A DNA stretch of 64,000 nt from Arenimonas donghaensis DSM 18148 = HO3-R19 (GTDB lineage: Bacteria; Pseudomonadota; Gammaproteobacteria; Xanthomonadales; Xanthomonadaceae): the NCBI RefSeq assembly GCF_000743535.1, contig NZ_AVCJ01000004.1:28114-92113 (forward strand), written 5' to 3'. This document shows, one piece after another, positions 54,655-63,857 of the stretch. How positions within the stretch are numbered: position 1 is the stretch's first letter; each line of letters opens with the position of its first letter. Below the pieces are notes generated by a model. That model saw nothing but the letters and a program-made list of their open reading frames with translations, was not told the origin of the DNA and searched no databases. The position numbers and the translations under genes are program-made.

Positions 54655-56661
54655 TCAGTCGCCGCCGGGTGGCCGCAGCCGCAGCACCGGCCGGCCATCG
54701 TCCCGGCGCGGTCCCAGCGCCGACGCCATGTCGCCGGCGTCCTCGCGCAGCGGAGCAAGCAGCGCCTCTTCGCCGGGCAGCGCCCGCCAGTAGCTGAAGA
54801 AATCCAGGCGACGGGTGAACGCCAGGGCATGCACGGTGCCGATCCACAGCGGCTGGTCGCCCGGCTGCAGTACCACCGGGCTGGTCCACAGGCGCAACAC
54901 CTGCATGGGACCCCCGGCGGGATCGCGGCGCACCATCACCAGCACTTCCGCGCGGCCGTTGTGCGTGGCCGGCAGCACCGGCAGGTCCAGCGGCGTGGCG
55001 TCCTTGTCCAGGGTCTGCAGCAGGCCGTACCAGCCGCCGACGGTGACCTCCTGCCAGCCGGCCAGCAGCAGGCGGGTGCGCAGGGCATCGAGCGGCCCGG
55101 CGACCTGCACGTTCAGGGGCCAAGCGTCGCGGCCGTGCAGTTCGTTGCGTCGCGCCGGCAGGCCCGCCTGCCAGTCCTCGCGCCACCAGGCGTCGGCGGA
55201 CAAGGGAGCCGGCGTGTGCGGTGGATCGAAGCGCGCCAGCAAATCCCCGGCCTGGCGGCTTCCGTGCCAGGACGCGAAACCCAACACCGCCACGAAGAAG
55301 ACCGTCGCGATGGGCCGCACCCAGAATGAACGCACCACGCGGCGCCGGTAGGCGATGCCGAGCGCGGCGATCCACAGCAGCCCCAGCAAGGTGCCGGCCA
55401 GGACATCGCTGAGCCAGTGCGCGCCCAGGTACAGGCGCGCAAAACCCAGCAGCCCGACCACCAGCGCCGCCACCACGTAGGGCCAGGCGCGGTTGCGCCC
55501 GGGAAGCTCGCGCGCGATCAACACGGCGAAGAATCCGTAGACCACGGTCGCCAGCGTCACCGTCGCCGACGGAAAGCTGAAACCGGGTACCGCGGTCGTG
55601 GCCGGCGGCTTGGGCATGTCCAGGAGGTAGCCCAGCAGCCAGGTCAGCACCAGGGCGAAGCCGGGCGCGGCGATCCAATGCCATGCCGCGATGTGCCGCC
55701 GTCGCCAGAGCAGCCAGGCGAATACGCCGATCACCGCAGGCGCCAGCACCACGGCGTCGCCCAGGGTGGCGAGGAAGGCCATGGGCACGTCCGCCAGCGG
55801 GTTGCGCAGGCCGAACATCAGGTGGTGCACGGTCAGGTCGAGTTCGGAGGGCGCGGTGCCGCCGCCGACGGAGATCAGGATCGTGAAAAAGCCCCAGCCG
55901 GCCGCGCCGAGCACGGTCGCCAGCAGCAGCAGCGAGGCCGATTCGGGCCGGTTGGGATCGATCAGCGCTTCCGAATAGCGCCCCAGCACGGGGTGCTTGT
56001 GCGACCAGGCGAGTGCGCGTTCGAGCATGCCGGTGGTGTGCGCGCCCAGCCAGCGCCACAGGTAGAACACCGCCGCCCAGATGCCGGCGACAAGCAGGAG
56101 CACCACCGCCAGCACGATGGCCAGGCGGCCGGCCACCGCGGCCACCAGGTCCAGCGAGGTCCCGAACAGCCAGCCCGGCGCCAGGAAGGTCGCCGACCAC
56201 AACAGGGCCGCGACCGCGCTCGCCGGCCCGTACTGCCGCAGTTTCATGCCCAGCATGCCGGCGATGGCCGGGACGAAGGGCCGGATGGCACCGACGTAGC
56301 GGGCCATGATGATCGACTTCATGCCGTGCTTGCGGAAGGTGGTTTCGCCGCGCTCGAGCCACTGCGGATGTTTGTAGAAGGGCCAGCGCTGGCGCAGCTG
56401 CGGGCCGAACCGCAGGCCGACCCAGTAGCTGACCGCGTCGCCTGCGAAGGCGCCTACGGTGGCGCACGCGAGCGCATAGGCGCCATCCACGTGGCCCAGG
56501 CCGACCAGGGTGCCGACGGCGAACAGCAGCGGCACGGCCGGGATGGCCACGCCGACGATGACCAGGGCGTCGCCAAAGGCGATGAGGAAGATGACGACGC
56601 CCGCCAGGATCGGGTTTTGGCCGATCCAGGTGACGAGGGCGTCCAGGCGGGCTGAATCCAT
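54655..56661 (-). CDS. DedA-PAP2-LssY fusion membrane protein
   Basis: A 668-residue three-part protein. A DedA/VTT-like domain (residues 1-210; AGAFAGDAVSYWVGLRFG, ARYVGAIRPFVP) is followed by a PAP2 phosphatase domain (250-440) and a C-terminal LssY-like domain (470-660). The PAP2 motifs are KPP (351-353), FPSAT (363-367) instead of PSGH, and ARLYLGAHWLSD (408-419) with the catalytic His415. The second-motif His is therefore missing. Role: probably lipid or undecaprenyl phosphate handling at the inner membrane, uncertain because of that change. It diverges from the SDR gene. Confidence 0.88.
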   Translation of the reverse strand: MDSARLDALVTWIGQNPILAGVVIFLIAFGDALVIVGVAIPAVPLLFAVGTLVGLGHVDGAYALACATVGAFAGDAVSYWVGLRFGPQLRQRWPFYKHPQWLERGETTFRKHGMKSIIMARYVGAIRPFVPAIAGMLGMKLRQYGPASAVAALLWSATFLAPGWLFGTSLDLVAAVAGRLAIVLAVVLLLVAGIWAAVFYLWRWLGAHTTGMLERALAWSHKHPVLGRYSEALIDPNRPESASLLLLATVLGAAGWGFFTILISVGGGTAPSELDLTVHHLMFGLRNPLADVPMAFLATLGDAVVLAPAVIGVFAWLLWRRRHIAAWHWIAAPGFALVLTWLLGYLLDMPKPPATTAVPGFSFPSATVTLATVVYGFFAVLIARELPGRNRAWPYVVAALVVGLLGFARLYLGAHWLSDVLAGTLLGLLWIAALGIAYRRRVVRSFWVRPIATVFFVAVLGFASWHGSRQAGDLLARFDPPHTPAPLSADAWWREDWQAGLPARRNELHGRDAWPLNVQVAGPLDALRTRLLLAGWQEVTVGGWYGLLQTLDKDATPLDLPVLPATHNGRAEVLVMVRRDPAGGPMQVLRLWTSPVVLQPGDQPLWIGTVHALAFTRRLDFFSYWRALPGEEALLAPLREDAGDMASALGPRRDDGRPVLRLRPPGGD

Positions 56662-56729
56662 GGGGCGCGATTATAGGCCGCCTGTCGCGGGCGCCGGTTT
56701 ACACTGGGAACAAAGTTCAGGAGTCGTGC

Positions 56730-57578
56730 ATGTCAGACCTTCGTGGCAAGACCCTTTTCATCACCGGTGCCTCGCGTGGCATCGGCCTGGCCATCGCCCT
56801 GCGCGCGGCCCGCGACGGCGCCAACGTGGCCATCGCCGCCAAGTCCGGCGTGCCCAACCCCAAGCTGCCCGGCACCATCCACAGCGCCGCGGCCGCGGTG
56901 GATGCCGCCGGCGGCCAGGGCCTGGCGCTGCAGTGCGACATCCGCGAGGAAGACCAGGTGCAGGCGGCCGTGGCCGCCACGGTCGAACGATTCGGCCGCA
57001 TCGACATCCTGGTCAACAACGCCAGCGCGATCTGGCTGCGCGGCGCGCTCGACACGCCCATGAAGCGCTTCGACCTGATGCAGCAGGTCAATGCCCGCGG
57101 CACCTTCCTGTGCAGCCAGGCCTGCCTGCCGCACCTGCTGGACTCGGCGAACCCGCATATCCTGACCCTGGCGCCGCCGCCCAACCTGGACCCGAAATGG
57201 TGGGGTCCGCACACGGGCTACACCCTGGCCAAGATGGGCATGAGCTTCGTCACGCTCGGCCTGGCGGCCGAGTTCGGCTCGCGTGGCGTGGCGGTCAACG
57301 CCCTGTGGCCGCGCACGGTCATCGCCACCGATGCGCTCAAGATGATCCCGGGCACCGAGCCGGCCAAGTGCCGGACGCCGGAAATCATGGCCGACGCCGC
57401 CCATGCGGTGCTGAGCCGGGACTCCTGGCGGTTCAGCGGCAACTTCCTGATCGACGAAGCCGTGCTGCGGGAAAAGGGCGTCACCGACTTCGACCAGTAC
57501 GCGGTGGACCCGTCGCAGCCGCTGCTGCCCGACCTGTTCCTGGATGAACCCGAGCTCGAGGAGGCGCTGCGCCGATGA
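56730..57578 (+). CDS. NAD(P)-dependent short-chain dehydrogenase (HSDL2-like)
   Basis: A 282-residue SDR: TGASRGIG (12-19), NNAS (96-99), catalytic Tyr164 and Lys168 (GYTLAK). The usual catalytic Ser before it reads ILTLAPP, so Ala148 stands where Ser is expected. The family (HSDL2-like) acts on lipid-type carbonyls, but substrates are not known. The start has AGGAG 11 bases upstream. It overlaps the glyoxalase-like gene as ATGA, so the two are co-translated. Confidence 0.92.
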   Translation: MSDLRGKTLFITGASRGIGLAIALRAARDGANVAIAAKSGVPNPKLPGTIHSAAAAVDAAGGQGLALQCDIREEDQVQAAVAATVERFGRIDILVNNASAIWLRGALDTPMKRFDLMQQVNARGTFLCSQACLPHLLDSANPHILTLAPPPNLDPKWWGPHTGYTLAKMGMSFVTLGLAAEFGSRGVAVNALWPRTVIATDALKMIPGTEPAKCRTPEIMADAAHAVLSRDSWRFSGNFLIDEAVLREKGVTDFDQYAVDPSQPLLPDLFLDEPELEEALRR

Positions 57579-57994
57579 AGTACCTGCATGCCATGGTGCG
57601 CGTGCGCGACCTCGACGCCTCGCTGCACTTTTTCCGCGACGCGCTGGGCCTGGTGGAAAGCCGGCGCCGCGACTACCCCGACGCACGTTTCACCCTGCTT
57701 TACCTGGCCGCGCCCGACAACCCGGAGGCCGAGGTCGAGCTGACCTACAACTACGACGACGAAGACTATGGGTCGGCGCGCAACTTCGGCCACCTGGCCT
57801 TCGAAGTCGACGACATCTACGCCGCCTGCGAACGCCTGCAGGCGCACGGCGTGGTGATCAACCGGCCGCCGCGCGACGGCCGCATGGCCTTCGTGCGATC
57901 GCCCGACCAGATCTCGATCGAACTGCTGCAAAAGGGCGCCGCGCTGGAAAAGGCCGAGCCCTGGCTGTCGATGCCCAACGTCGGGCAGTGGTGA
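57575..57994 (+). CDS. gloA: Glyoxalase I (lactoylglutathione lyase, VOC family)
   Basis: A 139-residue glyoxalase I. The four metal ligands of the E. coli type can be placed: His5, Glu in VELTYNY, His in FGHLAFEV and Glu in ISIELLQ. It turns the hemithioacetal of methylglyoxal and glutathione into S-lactoylglutathione. It is coupled to the SDR gene by an ATGA overlap, suggesting a joint role in carbonyl detoxification. Confidence 0.9.
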   Translation: MKYLHAMVRVRDLDASLHFFRDALGLVESRRRDYPDARFTLLYLAAPDNPEAEVELTYNYDDEDYGSARNFGHLAFEVDDIYAACERLQAHGVVINRPPRDGRMAFVRSPDQISIELLQKGAALEKAEPWLSMPNVGQW

Positions 57995-58004
57995 CCAGGC
58001 CCCG

Positions 58005-58027
58005 CCGGGCGTAACGATTCGGCCCGG
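58005..58027. terminator. Hairpin between convergent gloA and DUF3008 genes
   Basis: Six-base arms ccgggc / gcccgg (58005-58010, 58022-58027) with an 11-base loop fill the 33-base gap. Position suits a bidirectional terminator, but there is no U-run. Confidence 0.35.
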
Positions 58028-58213
58028 TCAGTCGTCCACCTTGTCGGGCAGGTCCTTGCGCTTGGTTTCGGCGAAGTCCTCGAGCTCGCTTTCGCTCATG
58101 GTGTCGTACATCTCCTTCGACGCGCCCTTGAGCTCGCTCACCTTGGTCTCGCCGCGCTTGGCGGACAGCGCAGCACCGGCGGCCTTTTGCTGGGCTTTCG
58201 ATTTGGCTGGCAT
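58028..58213 (-). CDS. DUF3008 family small protein
   Basis: A 61-residue charged protein with MPAKSKAQQKAAGAALSAKRG at the N-terminus and the SELKGASKEMYDTMSESELEDFA core of the DUF3008 family. These short Lys/Glu-rich proteins are common in proteobacteria and lack a known biochemical role. The ATG at 58213 is followed by coding with strong GC3. It stands alone between gloA and the K+ channel gene. Confidence 0.9.
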   Translation of the reverse strand: MPAKSKAQQKAAGAALSAKRGETKVSELKGASKEMYDTMSESELEDFAETKRKDLPDKVDD

Positions 58214-58307
58214 GGCGATTCTCCCGCTTCAGGAAGCCATCCGTGGCTTCGATGCGTGGTCCATCGCGGGGAAGCCTCGCATGGCAAACTCGTATCGCCG
58301 GTGAACG

Positions 58308-58335
58308 GCGCCCGCGCGACGGCGCGCGCGGGCGC
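58308..58335 (-). terminator. GC-rich hairpin downstream of the K+ channel gene
   Basis: Perfect 11-base arms gcgcccgcgcg / cgcgcgggcgc with a six-base loop, just beyond the minus-strand stop of the channel gene at 58341. It may end that operon, though a U-run is lacking. Confidence 0.5.
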
Positions 58336-58340
58336 GGTGT

Positions 58341-59192
58341 TCATTTTTCCGACAGCGCGGTTCCGCAGCGCCGGCAGTAGTCGGCATCGGTGTCGTGTTC
58401 AGCCAGCTTGCAGCCTGGGCAGGTGTCCTTGCGGCGCTCGCGCAGGCCCATCGCCAGCTCGGCGGTGTAGATGCCGGTCGGGACGGCGATGATGCCGTAG
58501 CCGATGAGCATCAGGATGGTGGTCACGAAGCGGCCGAACGGCGTGACCGGCGTAATGTCGCCATAGCCCACCGTCGCCATCGTGGTGATGGCCCAGTACA
58601 TGCCGACCGGGATGCTGGTGTAGCCGTTCTCGGGGCCTTCGATGACGTAGAGTGCCGCGCCGAAGATGACCGCGATGGTCAGCACCGCCACCAGGAACAC
58701 CAGGATCTTCCGTCGCGAACGGTACAGCGCGCCGACCAGCACGCCGCCGGCCTCGGTGTATTCCATCAGCTTGAGCACGCGGAAGATGCGCAGGATGCGC
58801 AGGATCCGCACCACCAGCAGCGCCTGGCTGCCCGGAAGGATCAGCGAGAGGTAGGTGGGCAGGATCGACAGCAGGTCGATCACGCCGTAGAAGCTGGTGG
58901 CATAACGCAGCGGCCGCCTCACCACGCAGAGCCGCACCACGTATTCGGCGGTGAAGAGCAGGGTGAAGCTCCACTCCGCGATGTAGAACCAGGCGCCCCA
59001 GCGTTCCCGCAGTCCGGCTTCGCTGTCGAGGATGACGACGGTGACGCTGACCAGGATGGCGACGATCAGCAGCAGGTCGAAGCGCCGGGGCGCCCCCTTG
59101 TCGTGCCGGAAGATGATCTCGAACCAACGTGCCCGCCACCCCTCGGTGGTGGCGGCCTCGAACTTGCCGGCGGCAACGCGGGGCGGGTTCAT
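58341..59192 (-). CDS. Voltage-gated-like K+ channel with C-terminal zinc ribbon
   Basis: A 283-residue six-helix channel. The S4-like segment VVRILRILRIFRVLKLMEY carries regularly spaced Arg (residues 128-145), the pore has TVGYGD (207-212), and S6 ends near residue 245. The extra C-terminal tail has C-x2-C-x11-C-x2-C (Cys258, 261, 273, 276), a zinc-ribbon-like motif. It is the last gene of the thiE-hemL-PLP lyase operon, overlapping the lyase gene by ATGA. A role in membrane potential is inferred. Confidence 0.92.
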   Translation of the reverse strand: MNPPRVAAGKFEAATTEGWRARWFEIIFRHDKGAPRRFDLLLIVAILVSVTVVILDSEAGLRERWGAWFYIAEWSFTLLFTAEYVVRLCVVRRPLRYATSFYGVIDLLSILPTYLSLILPGSQALLVVRILRILRIFRVLKLMEYTEAGGVLVGALYRSRRKILVFLVAVLTIAVIFGAALYVIEGPENGYTSIPVGMYWAITTMATVGYGDITPVTPFGRFVTTILMLIGYGIIAVPTGIYTAELAMGLRERRKDTCPGCKLAEHDTDADYCRRCGTALSEK

Positions 59193-60322
59193 TCGCCCAC
59201 CGCCTCGAGCGCGCGCCCGAAATCGGCGAGCAGGTCGTCCGGATGCTCCAGCCCCACCGACACCCGCAGCAGGTTGGCGGGACTGACCGTATTTTCGCCC
59301 TCGATGGACGCGCGGTGTTCGACCAGGGTTTCCGGGCCGCCCAGCGAGGTCGCGTTGATCGCCAGCCGCAGCGCGCCGGCGATCCGCAGCGCGGCCTCGC
59401 GACCTCCCTTGGCGCGGAAGCTGAGCATGCCGCCGAAATCGCTCATTTGCCGGGCCGCGATGGCATGGCCGGGGTGCGCGGCCAGGCCGGGATAGTGCAC
59501 CGCTTCAACCGCCGGATGCGTCGACAGGAACTCCGCCAACGCCTTCGCATTGCGGCAGTGCCAGGCCATGCGCGCCGGCAGCGACCGGCAGCCGCGCAGG
59601 ATCAGCCAGGCGCTGAACGGCGCGAGGATTCCCCCGGTCAGGTGGCGGCGGTGGAAGACGGCGTCGTGGAACGCATCGCGGCGGGCGAACACCAGGGCCC
59701 CGCCCATCACGTCGCTGTGGCCACCGAAATACTTGGTGGTCGAATGCATCACGACGTCGGCCCCCAGGGTCAGCGGCTGCTGCAGGACCGGCGTGGCGAA
59801 GGTGTTGTCGCAGGCCAGCAGCGCGTCGTTGCCATGCGCCAGGTCGGCCAGCGCGGCGATGTCGGCCACGCACAGGCGCGGGTTGGACGGGGTCTCGGCC
59901 CAGATCATCCGGGTTTCGGGCCGCAGCGCCGCGCGCACGGCGGCGAGGTCGGCCATGTCCACGGCGCTGGCGGTGATGCCGCGCTGGGGCAGGAACTCGG
60001 CCCCGAGTACGCGCAGGCCGGTGTAGCAGTCGTCGGGGATGAGCACGTGCGCGCCCGCGGGCAGCGACTCGAGCACCGCGGCCATGGCCGCCATGCCGGA
60101 ACCGAAGCACAGGCCGGCTTCGCCGCCCTCCATCGCCGCCAGTGCGGTTTCCAGCCGGTCCTGGGTGGGGTTGGATTCGCGCTGGTACTCGTAGCCGGCC
60201 TGGCGTTCACCGGCCGGGCCATGCCGGAACGTGGTGGCCATGTGGATCGGCGGCGAGACGGCGCCGGTGTGTTCGTCGGGTTCGCCGCCGGCGTGGACGG
60301 CCAGGGTCTCGATGCGCTTCAT
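59189..60322 (-). CDS. Cys/Met metabolism PLP enzyme (cystathionine gamma-synthase/lyase-like)
   Basis: A 377-residue trans-sulfuration family enzyme. The PLP-binding Lys lies in [12 protein letters not shown] (about residues 190-201), with [15 protein letters not shown] and ETPSNPRL as family marks. It could be cystathionine gamma-synthase, gamma-lyase or O-succinylhomoserine sulfhydrylase; sequence alone does not decide. ATG 60322 overlaps the hemL stop (ATGA). Context with thiE and hemL suggests only co-regulation. Confidence 0.88.
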   Translation of the reverse strand: MKRIETLAVHAGGEPDEHTGAVSPPIHMATTFRHGPAGERQAGYEYQRESNPTQDRLETALAAMEGGEAGLCFGSGMAAMAAVLESLPAGAHVLIPDDCYTGLRVLGAEFLPQRGITASAVDMADLAAVRAALRPETRMIWAETPSNPRLCVADIAALADLAHGNDALLACDNTFATPVLQQPLTLGADVVMHSTTKYFGGHSDVMGGALVFARRDAFHDAVFHRRHLTGGILAPFSAWLILRGCRSLPARMAWHCRNAKALAEFLSTHPAVEAVHYPGLAAHPGHAIAARQMSDFGGMLSFRAKGGREAALRIAGALRLAINATSLGGPETLVEHRASIEGENTVSPANLLRVSVGLEHPDDLLADFGRALEAVGE

Positions 60323-61611
60323 GGCGCGGCGACCTCGCGGAAGGCTTCGCGCGCCGCCTGGATGGTGAAGGCCAGCTCGGCCTCGCCGTGGGCGCTGGAG
60401 AGGAAGCCGGCTTCGAACGCCGACGGCGCGAAGTACACGCCGCGCCGCAGCATGGCGTTGAAGAAGCGATTGAACGCCGCGGTATCGCAGGCCACCGCAT
60501 CGGCGAAGGTTTCCACCTTCTTGTCGGTGAAGAACAGGCCGAACATGGCGCAGCTGCGCGTGGTGGTGACCGCCACGCCGGCTTCGCGCGCGGCCATCTC
60601 CAGGCCGTCGCACAGTACGTGGGTGGCGGCCTCGAGCCGGTCGTGGAAGCCCGGGGCCTGGATCAGTTCCAGCGTCGCCAGGCCGGCCGCCATCGCCACC
60701 GGGTTTCCGCTCAGGGTGCCGGCCTGGTACACGGGGCCGGCCGGCGCGACCTGCTGCATCAGGTCGGCGCGACCGCCGTAGGCACCCACCGGCATGCCGC
60801 CACCGATGATCTTGCCGAAGGTGCTCAGGTCGGGCGTGACGCCGTAGCGCGCCTGGGCGCCGCCGAGCGCAACGCGGAAGCCGGTCATGACTTCGTCGAA
60901 GATCAGGATCGCGCCCGTCTGGGTGCACAGCTCGCGCAGGTGCTGCAGGTAGCCGTCGCGCGGCAGGATGCAGTTGGCGTTGCCGACGATCGGCTCGACG
61001 ATGACGCCGGCGATTTCATGGCCGACTTCACCGAAGAGTTTGGTCGCCGCCTCGAAGTCGTTGTAGGGCAGGGTCAGCGTCAGGTCGGCCAGGGCCTTGG
61101 GCACGCCCGGCGAATTGGGCAGGCCGAAGGTCAGGGCGCCCGAGCCGGCCTTCACCAGGAAGCTGTCGCCGTGGCCGTGGTAGCAGCCTTCGAACTTGAC
61201 GATGCGGCTGCGGCCCGTGGCGCCGCGGGCCAGCCGGATCGCCGACAGCGTCGCCTCGGTGCCGGAATTGACCATGCGCATCATCTGCATCGACGGCACC
61301 AGCCGGCGCACGGTCTCGGCCATGGTGACCTCCAGCGGATTGGGCACGCCGAAGCTCAGGCCATTGCGCATGGTCTGCGCCACCGCGTCGAGCACCGCCG
61401 GATGGGCGTGGCCTGCGATCATCGGGCCCCAGCTGCCGATGTAGTCCAGGTAGCGGTTGCCATCGACGTCGAAGAGGTAGGCGCCCTCCGCGCGTGCTGC
61501 AAAGAAGGGCTCGCCGCCGACCGACTTGAAGGCCCGGACCGGTGAGTTGACGCCGCCCGGCATCAGTTCGAGCGCGCGGGTGAAGAGAGCGTGGCTGGTG
61601 GCGGTGTTCAT
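60319..61611 (-). CDS. hemL: Glutamate-1-semialdehyde 2,1-aminomutase HemL
   Basis: A 430-residue class III aminotransferase-fold enzyme that makes 5-aminolevulinate for heme. [19 protein letters not shown] at the start, [10 protein letters not shown] and the PLP-Lys segment [16 protein letters not shown] are diagnostic. The start overlaps the thiE stop as ATGA, and the stop overlaps the PLP lyase start as ATGA. Length is normal. Confidence 0.97.
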   Translation of the reverse strand: MNTATSHALFTRALELMPGGVNSPVRAFKSVGGEPFFAARAEGAYLFDVDGNRYLDYIGSWGPMIAGHAHPAVLDAVAQTMRNGLSFGVPNPLEVTMAETVRRLVPSMQMMRMVNSGTEATLSAIRLARGATGRSRIVKFEGCYHGHGDSFLVKAGSGALTFGLPNSPGVPKALADLTLTLPYNDFEAATKLFGEVGHEIAGVIVEPIVGNANCILPRDGYLQHLRELCTQTGAILIFDEVMTGFRVALGGAQARYGVTPDLSTFGKIIGGGMPVGAYGGRADLMQQVAPAGPVYQAGTLSGNPVAMAAGLATLELIQAPGFHDRLEAATHVLCDGLEMAAREAGVAVTTTRSCAMFGLFFTDKKVETFADAVACDTAAFNRFFNAMLRRGVYFAPSAFEAGFLSSAHGEAELAFTIQAAREAFREVAAP

Positions 61612-62261
61612 GCGTCGGGATTCTCGTTGTCGTGTTCGGTGAAGGCGCGCTGGTAGGCGCGCAGCGCGGCGACGGGGTCGGGGGCGTCGAAAACCCCGGC
61701 GATGACGGCCAGCAGGTCGGCGCCGGCGGCGACCAGGCCCGACGCATTCTCCGGGGTGATGCCACCGATGGCCACCCGGCTACGGCCCAGCGCGGCGCTC
61801 TCGGCCAACAACCGGGGCTGGGCGCGGCGTGCGCCAGGCTTGGTGGTCGAGGGGAAGAAGGCGCCAAAGGCAATGTAGTCGGCTCCGGCGGCCACCGCCC
61901 GCCGGGCGCGCCCGATGTCGTCGTAGCACGAGGCGCCCAGCCACAGGCCGGGTGCCGCCTGGCGTGCCGCCGCCAGGTCGCCGTCGTTTTCGCCCAGGTG
62001 TGCGCCCCGGGCGCCCACCGCCAGGGCCAGCCGCCAGTCGTCGTTGACCACCAGCGGCACGCCGGCGTCGGAGCAGGCCCGGGCCAGGACGCCGGCCTGC
62101 TCGCGGCGCAAGGACTCGCCCGCGGCCTTGTTGCGGTACTGCAGCAGCGCGGGTGATTCGGCCAGCAGGGGCTGGAGCTGCGCAAGCAGCCGACCGGTGT
62201 CGGGCTCGTCGGGCGTGATCAGGTACACGCCGCGTGGCGTCGGGGCTGGGCTGGGGTTCAT
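61608..62261 (-). CDS. thiE: Thiamine-phosphate synthase ThiE
   Basis: A 217-residue TIM-barrel enzyme joining HMP-PP and thiazole phosphate. [35 protein letters not shown] and the glycine loop [10 protein letters not shown] are diagnostic. ATG 62261 is chosen; the open frame extends upstream. It begins the thiE-hemL-lyase-channel operon, with all junctions ATGA. It uses the pyrimidine made by ThiC (36.6 kb). It diverges from rubredoxin by 58 bases. Confidence 0.93.
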   Translation of the reverse strand: MNPSPAPTPRGVYLITPDEPDTGRLLAQLQPLLAESPALLQYRNKAAGESLRREQAGVLARACSDAGVPLVVNDDWRLALAVGARGAHLGENDGDLAAARQAAPGLWLGASCYDDIGRARRAVAAGADYIAFGAFFPSTTKPGARRAQPRLLAESAALGRSRVAIGGITPENASGLVAAGADLLAVIAGVFDAPDPVAALRAYQRAFTEHDNENPDA

Positions 62262-62319
62262 TGGTGCACGACCGGCAAGATGCGAGAATGGTAGCTGTTT
62301 ACGAATACCCGGACCCGCA

Positions 62320-62514
62320 ATGAGCACCCCGACTGCTGCCGCCACCGCCTACCGCACCTGGATGTGCGTCGTCTGTGGCTTCATCTACAGCGAGGCCGAT
62401 GGCCTGCCCGAAGAAGGCATCGCGCCGGGCACCCGCTGGGAAGACGTGCCCGACACCTGGGTCTGTCCGGATTGCGGCGTCACCAAGGACGACTTCGAGA
62501 TGGTGCCGGCCTGA
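62320..62514 (+). CDS. Rubredoxin
   Basis: A 64-residue rubredoxin: the FeCys4 pair CVVCG (Cys16, 19) and CPDCG (Cys49, 52) with the expected spacing, plus the conserved WVCPDCGVTKDDF. A short N-terminal extension of about 10 residues precedes the fold. It transfers single electrons to oxygenases or superoxide-handling enzymes. Position beside thiE-hemL is conserved in this order. It may be divergently co-regulated with that operon. Confidence 0.95.
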   Translation: MSTPTAAATAYRTWMCVVCGFIYSEADGLPEEGIAPGTRWEDVPDTWVCPDCGVTKDDFEMVPA

Positions 62515-62524
62515 GCCAGCCGGC

Positions 62525-63370
62525 TCAGTTCACTCGCGCCGGCACGCCGCTCAGGTCGACCAGCGCGGCCCTTACGCCTTCGCCGTCCTCGGCCTCCGGC
62601 AGCATCTGCAGGTAGCGCGCCAGGTCCTCGCGCGCGCCTTTCGCATAACCGAGTTCACGATAGGCCAGGCCGCGGTCGCGCACGGCTTCGGCGGTGCCGG
62701 GCGACAGCTTCAGCAAGCGGTCGGCGGTGCGCGCGACGCGCTCCCAGTCGCGCTGCTCGAGGTACAAGCCCTTGAGGTTGCGCAGCATGCGCATGAGGAT
62801 CGCCCGGTTGGTGGCGGGCGCGAGGATCTGCAGCAGCTGCTGGTCGTCGGGCGGGTGGCCGCCCATGTGCGGCGATGCGCGCTCGCGCAGTTCCTCGGCG
62901 CTCACCGGCCGGCCCTTGTTGTACGGGTCCAGCACCAGGATGCCGTCGTCCACCGGCAGCCGCACCAGGAAGTGGCCCGGGAAGGACACGCCGTCGAGCG
63001 GCATGCCAAGTCGCCGGGTCACTTCGATCTGGACCACCGCCAGCGAGATCGGGATGCCGAGCTTCCGGTCCACCACCTCGTTGAGGTAGCTGTTGCGCGG
63101 GTCGTCGTACTGCAGGTTGTTGCCGGCGAAACCAAGCTCCTCGAACAGGTAGCGGTTGATCGCGGTCAGGCGCGCCGGCAGGTCGATGTCGCCGTCGAGC
63201 TGCGGACGCAGCGTCTCGGCATAGGATTCCATCTGCGCGGCGTAACCCCCGGGCTCGAGGTCGGGGTATTCGTCACGGGCAATCAGCAGCGCCGTGTCGA
63301 GCAGCGGCAGCTCGTCGTCGCCAAGCGCAGCCAGCGCATTCCATTCGGGCAGTGTGTTCGGGGCAGCCAT
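62525..63370 (-). CDS. SirB1-like transglutaminase-fold protein with TPR region
   Basis: A 281-residue protein: the SirB1 core (YLFEELGFAGNNLQYDDPRNSYLNEVVDRKLGIPISLAVVQIEV, and a GHFLVRL His) spans residues about 60-180, then a TPR-like tail (RTADRLLKLSPGTAEAVRDRGLAYRELGYAKGAREDLARYL). The active-site Cys of transglutaminases is replaced, as is usual in SirB1 proteins, so it is probably non-catalytic. Function unknown. Confidence 0.88.
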   Translation of the reverse strand: MAAPNTLPEWNALAALGDDELPLLDTALLIARDEYPDLEPGGYAAQMESYAETLRPQLDGDIDLPARLTAINRYLFEELGFAGNNLQYDDPRNSYLNEVVDRKLGIPISLAVVQIEVTRRLGMPLDGVSFPGHFLVRLPVDDGILVLDPYNKGRPVSAEELRERASPHMGGHPPDDQQLLQILAPATNRAILMRMLRNLKGLYLEQRDWERVARTADRLLKLSPGTAEAVRDRGLAYRELGYAKGAREDLARYLQMLPEAEDGEGVRAALVDLSGVPARVN

Positions 63371-63401
63371 GACAGCAATGTGGCCCCGTCGAAGCGCTGA
63401 A

Positions 63402-63857
63402 TCAAGGTTCGCCGCGATCCGGGATGCCGGGACCGAAGGTGATCGGATCGCCGGCGCGCACGTCGAGCGCGTTGGCCTGGCCGGCATTGAGCTCGAGCAC
63501 GTACATGGCCGGGCCACTGCTCGGGTAGGGCGGACAGCGGTCGCCCAGCGAGCACGGTGGCACGCCGCGCGAGACCGACACCAGCTTGCGCGAGGCGTCG
63601 AAGTAGAAGATGTCGAGCGGGATCTTGGTGTTCTTCATCCAGTAGGCGAGCGGACGCTCGGCGTCATGCACGAACAGCATGCCGGTGCCTTCTGCCAGCG
63701 ACTCACGGAACATCAGTCCGCGATTGCGCTCGGCGTGGTCATCCGCCAGCTCGACCTCGTAGCGTTGGCCCTTGAGTTCCACCCAGTCGCCATCGGTGGC
63801 GCAGCCCGCCATCGGCAGCAGCGTGGCGAGGAACAAGACGAGGCTGGCAAGGCGCAT
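63402..63857 (-). CDS. DUF192 lipoprotein
   Basis: A 151-residue lipoprotein: signal ending MAGC (Cys19), then a DUF192 domain (RYEVELADDHAERNRGLMFRESL, GMLFVHDAERPLAYWMKNTKIPLDIFY, ALDVRAGD). DUF192 proteins are small periplasmic or extracytoplasmic proteins of unknown role. ATG 63857 starts the signal. Beyond it, to the window end at 64000, I see no further gene. Confidence 0.9.
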   Translation of the reverse strand: MRLASLVLFLATLLPMAGCATDGDWVELKGQRYEVELADDHAERNRGLMFRESLAEGTGMLFVHDAERPLAYWMKNTKIPLDIFYFDASRKLVSVSRGVPPCSLGDRCPPYPSSGPAMYVLELNAGQANALDVRAGDPITFGPGIPDRGEP

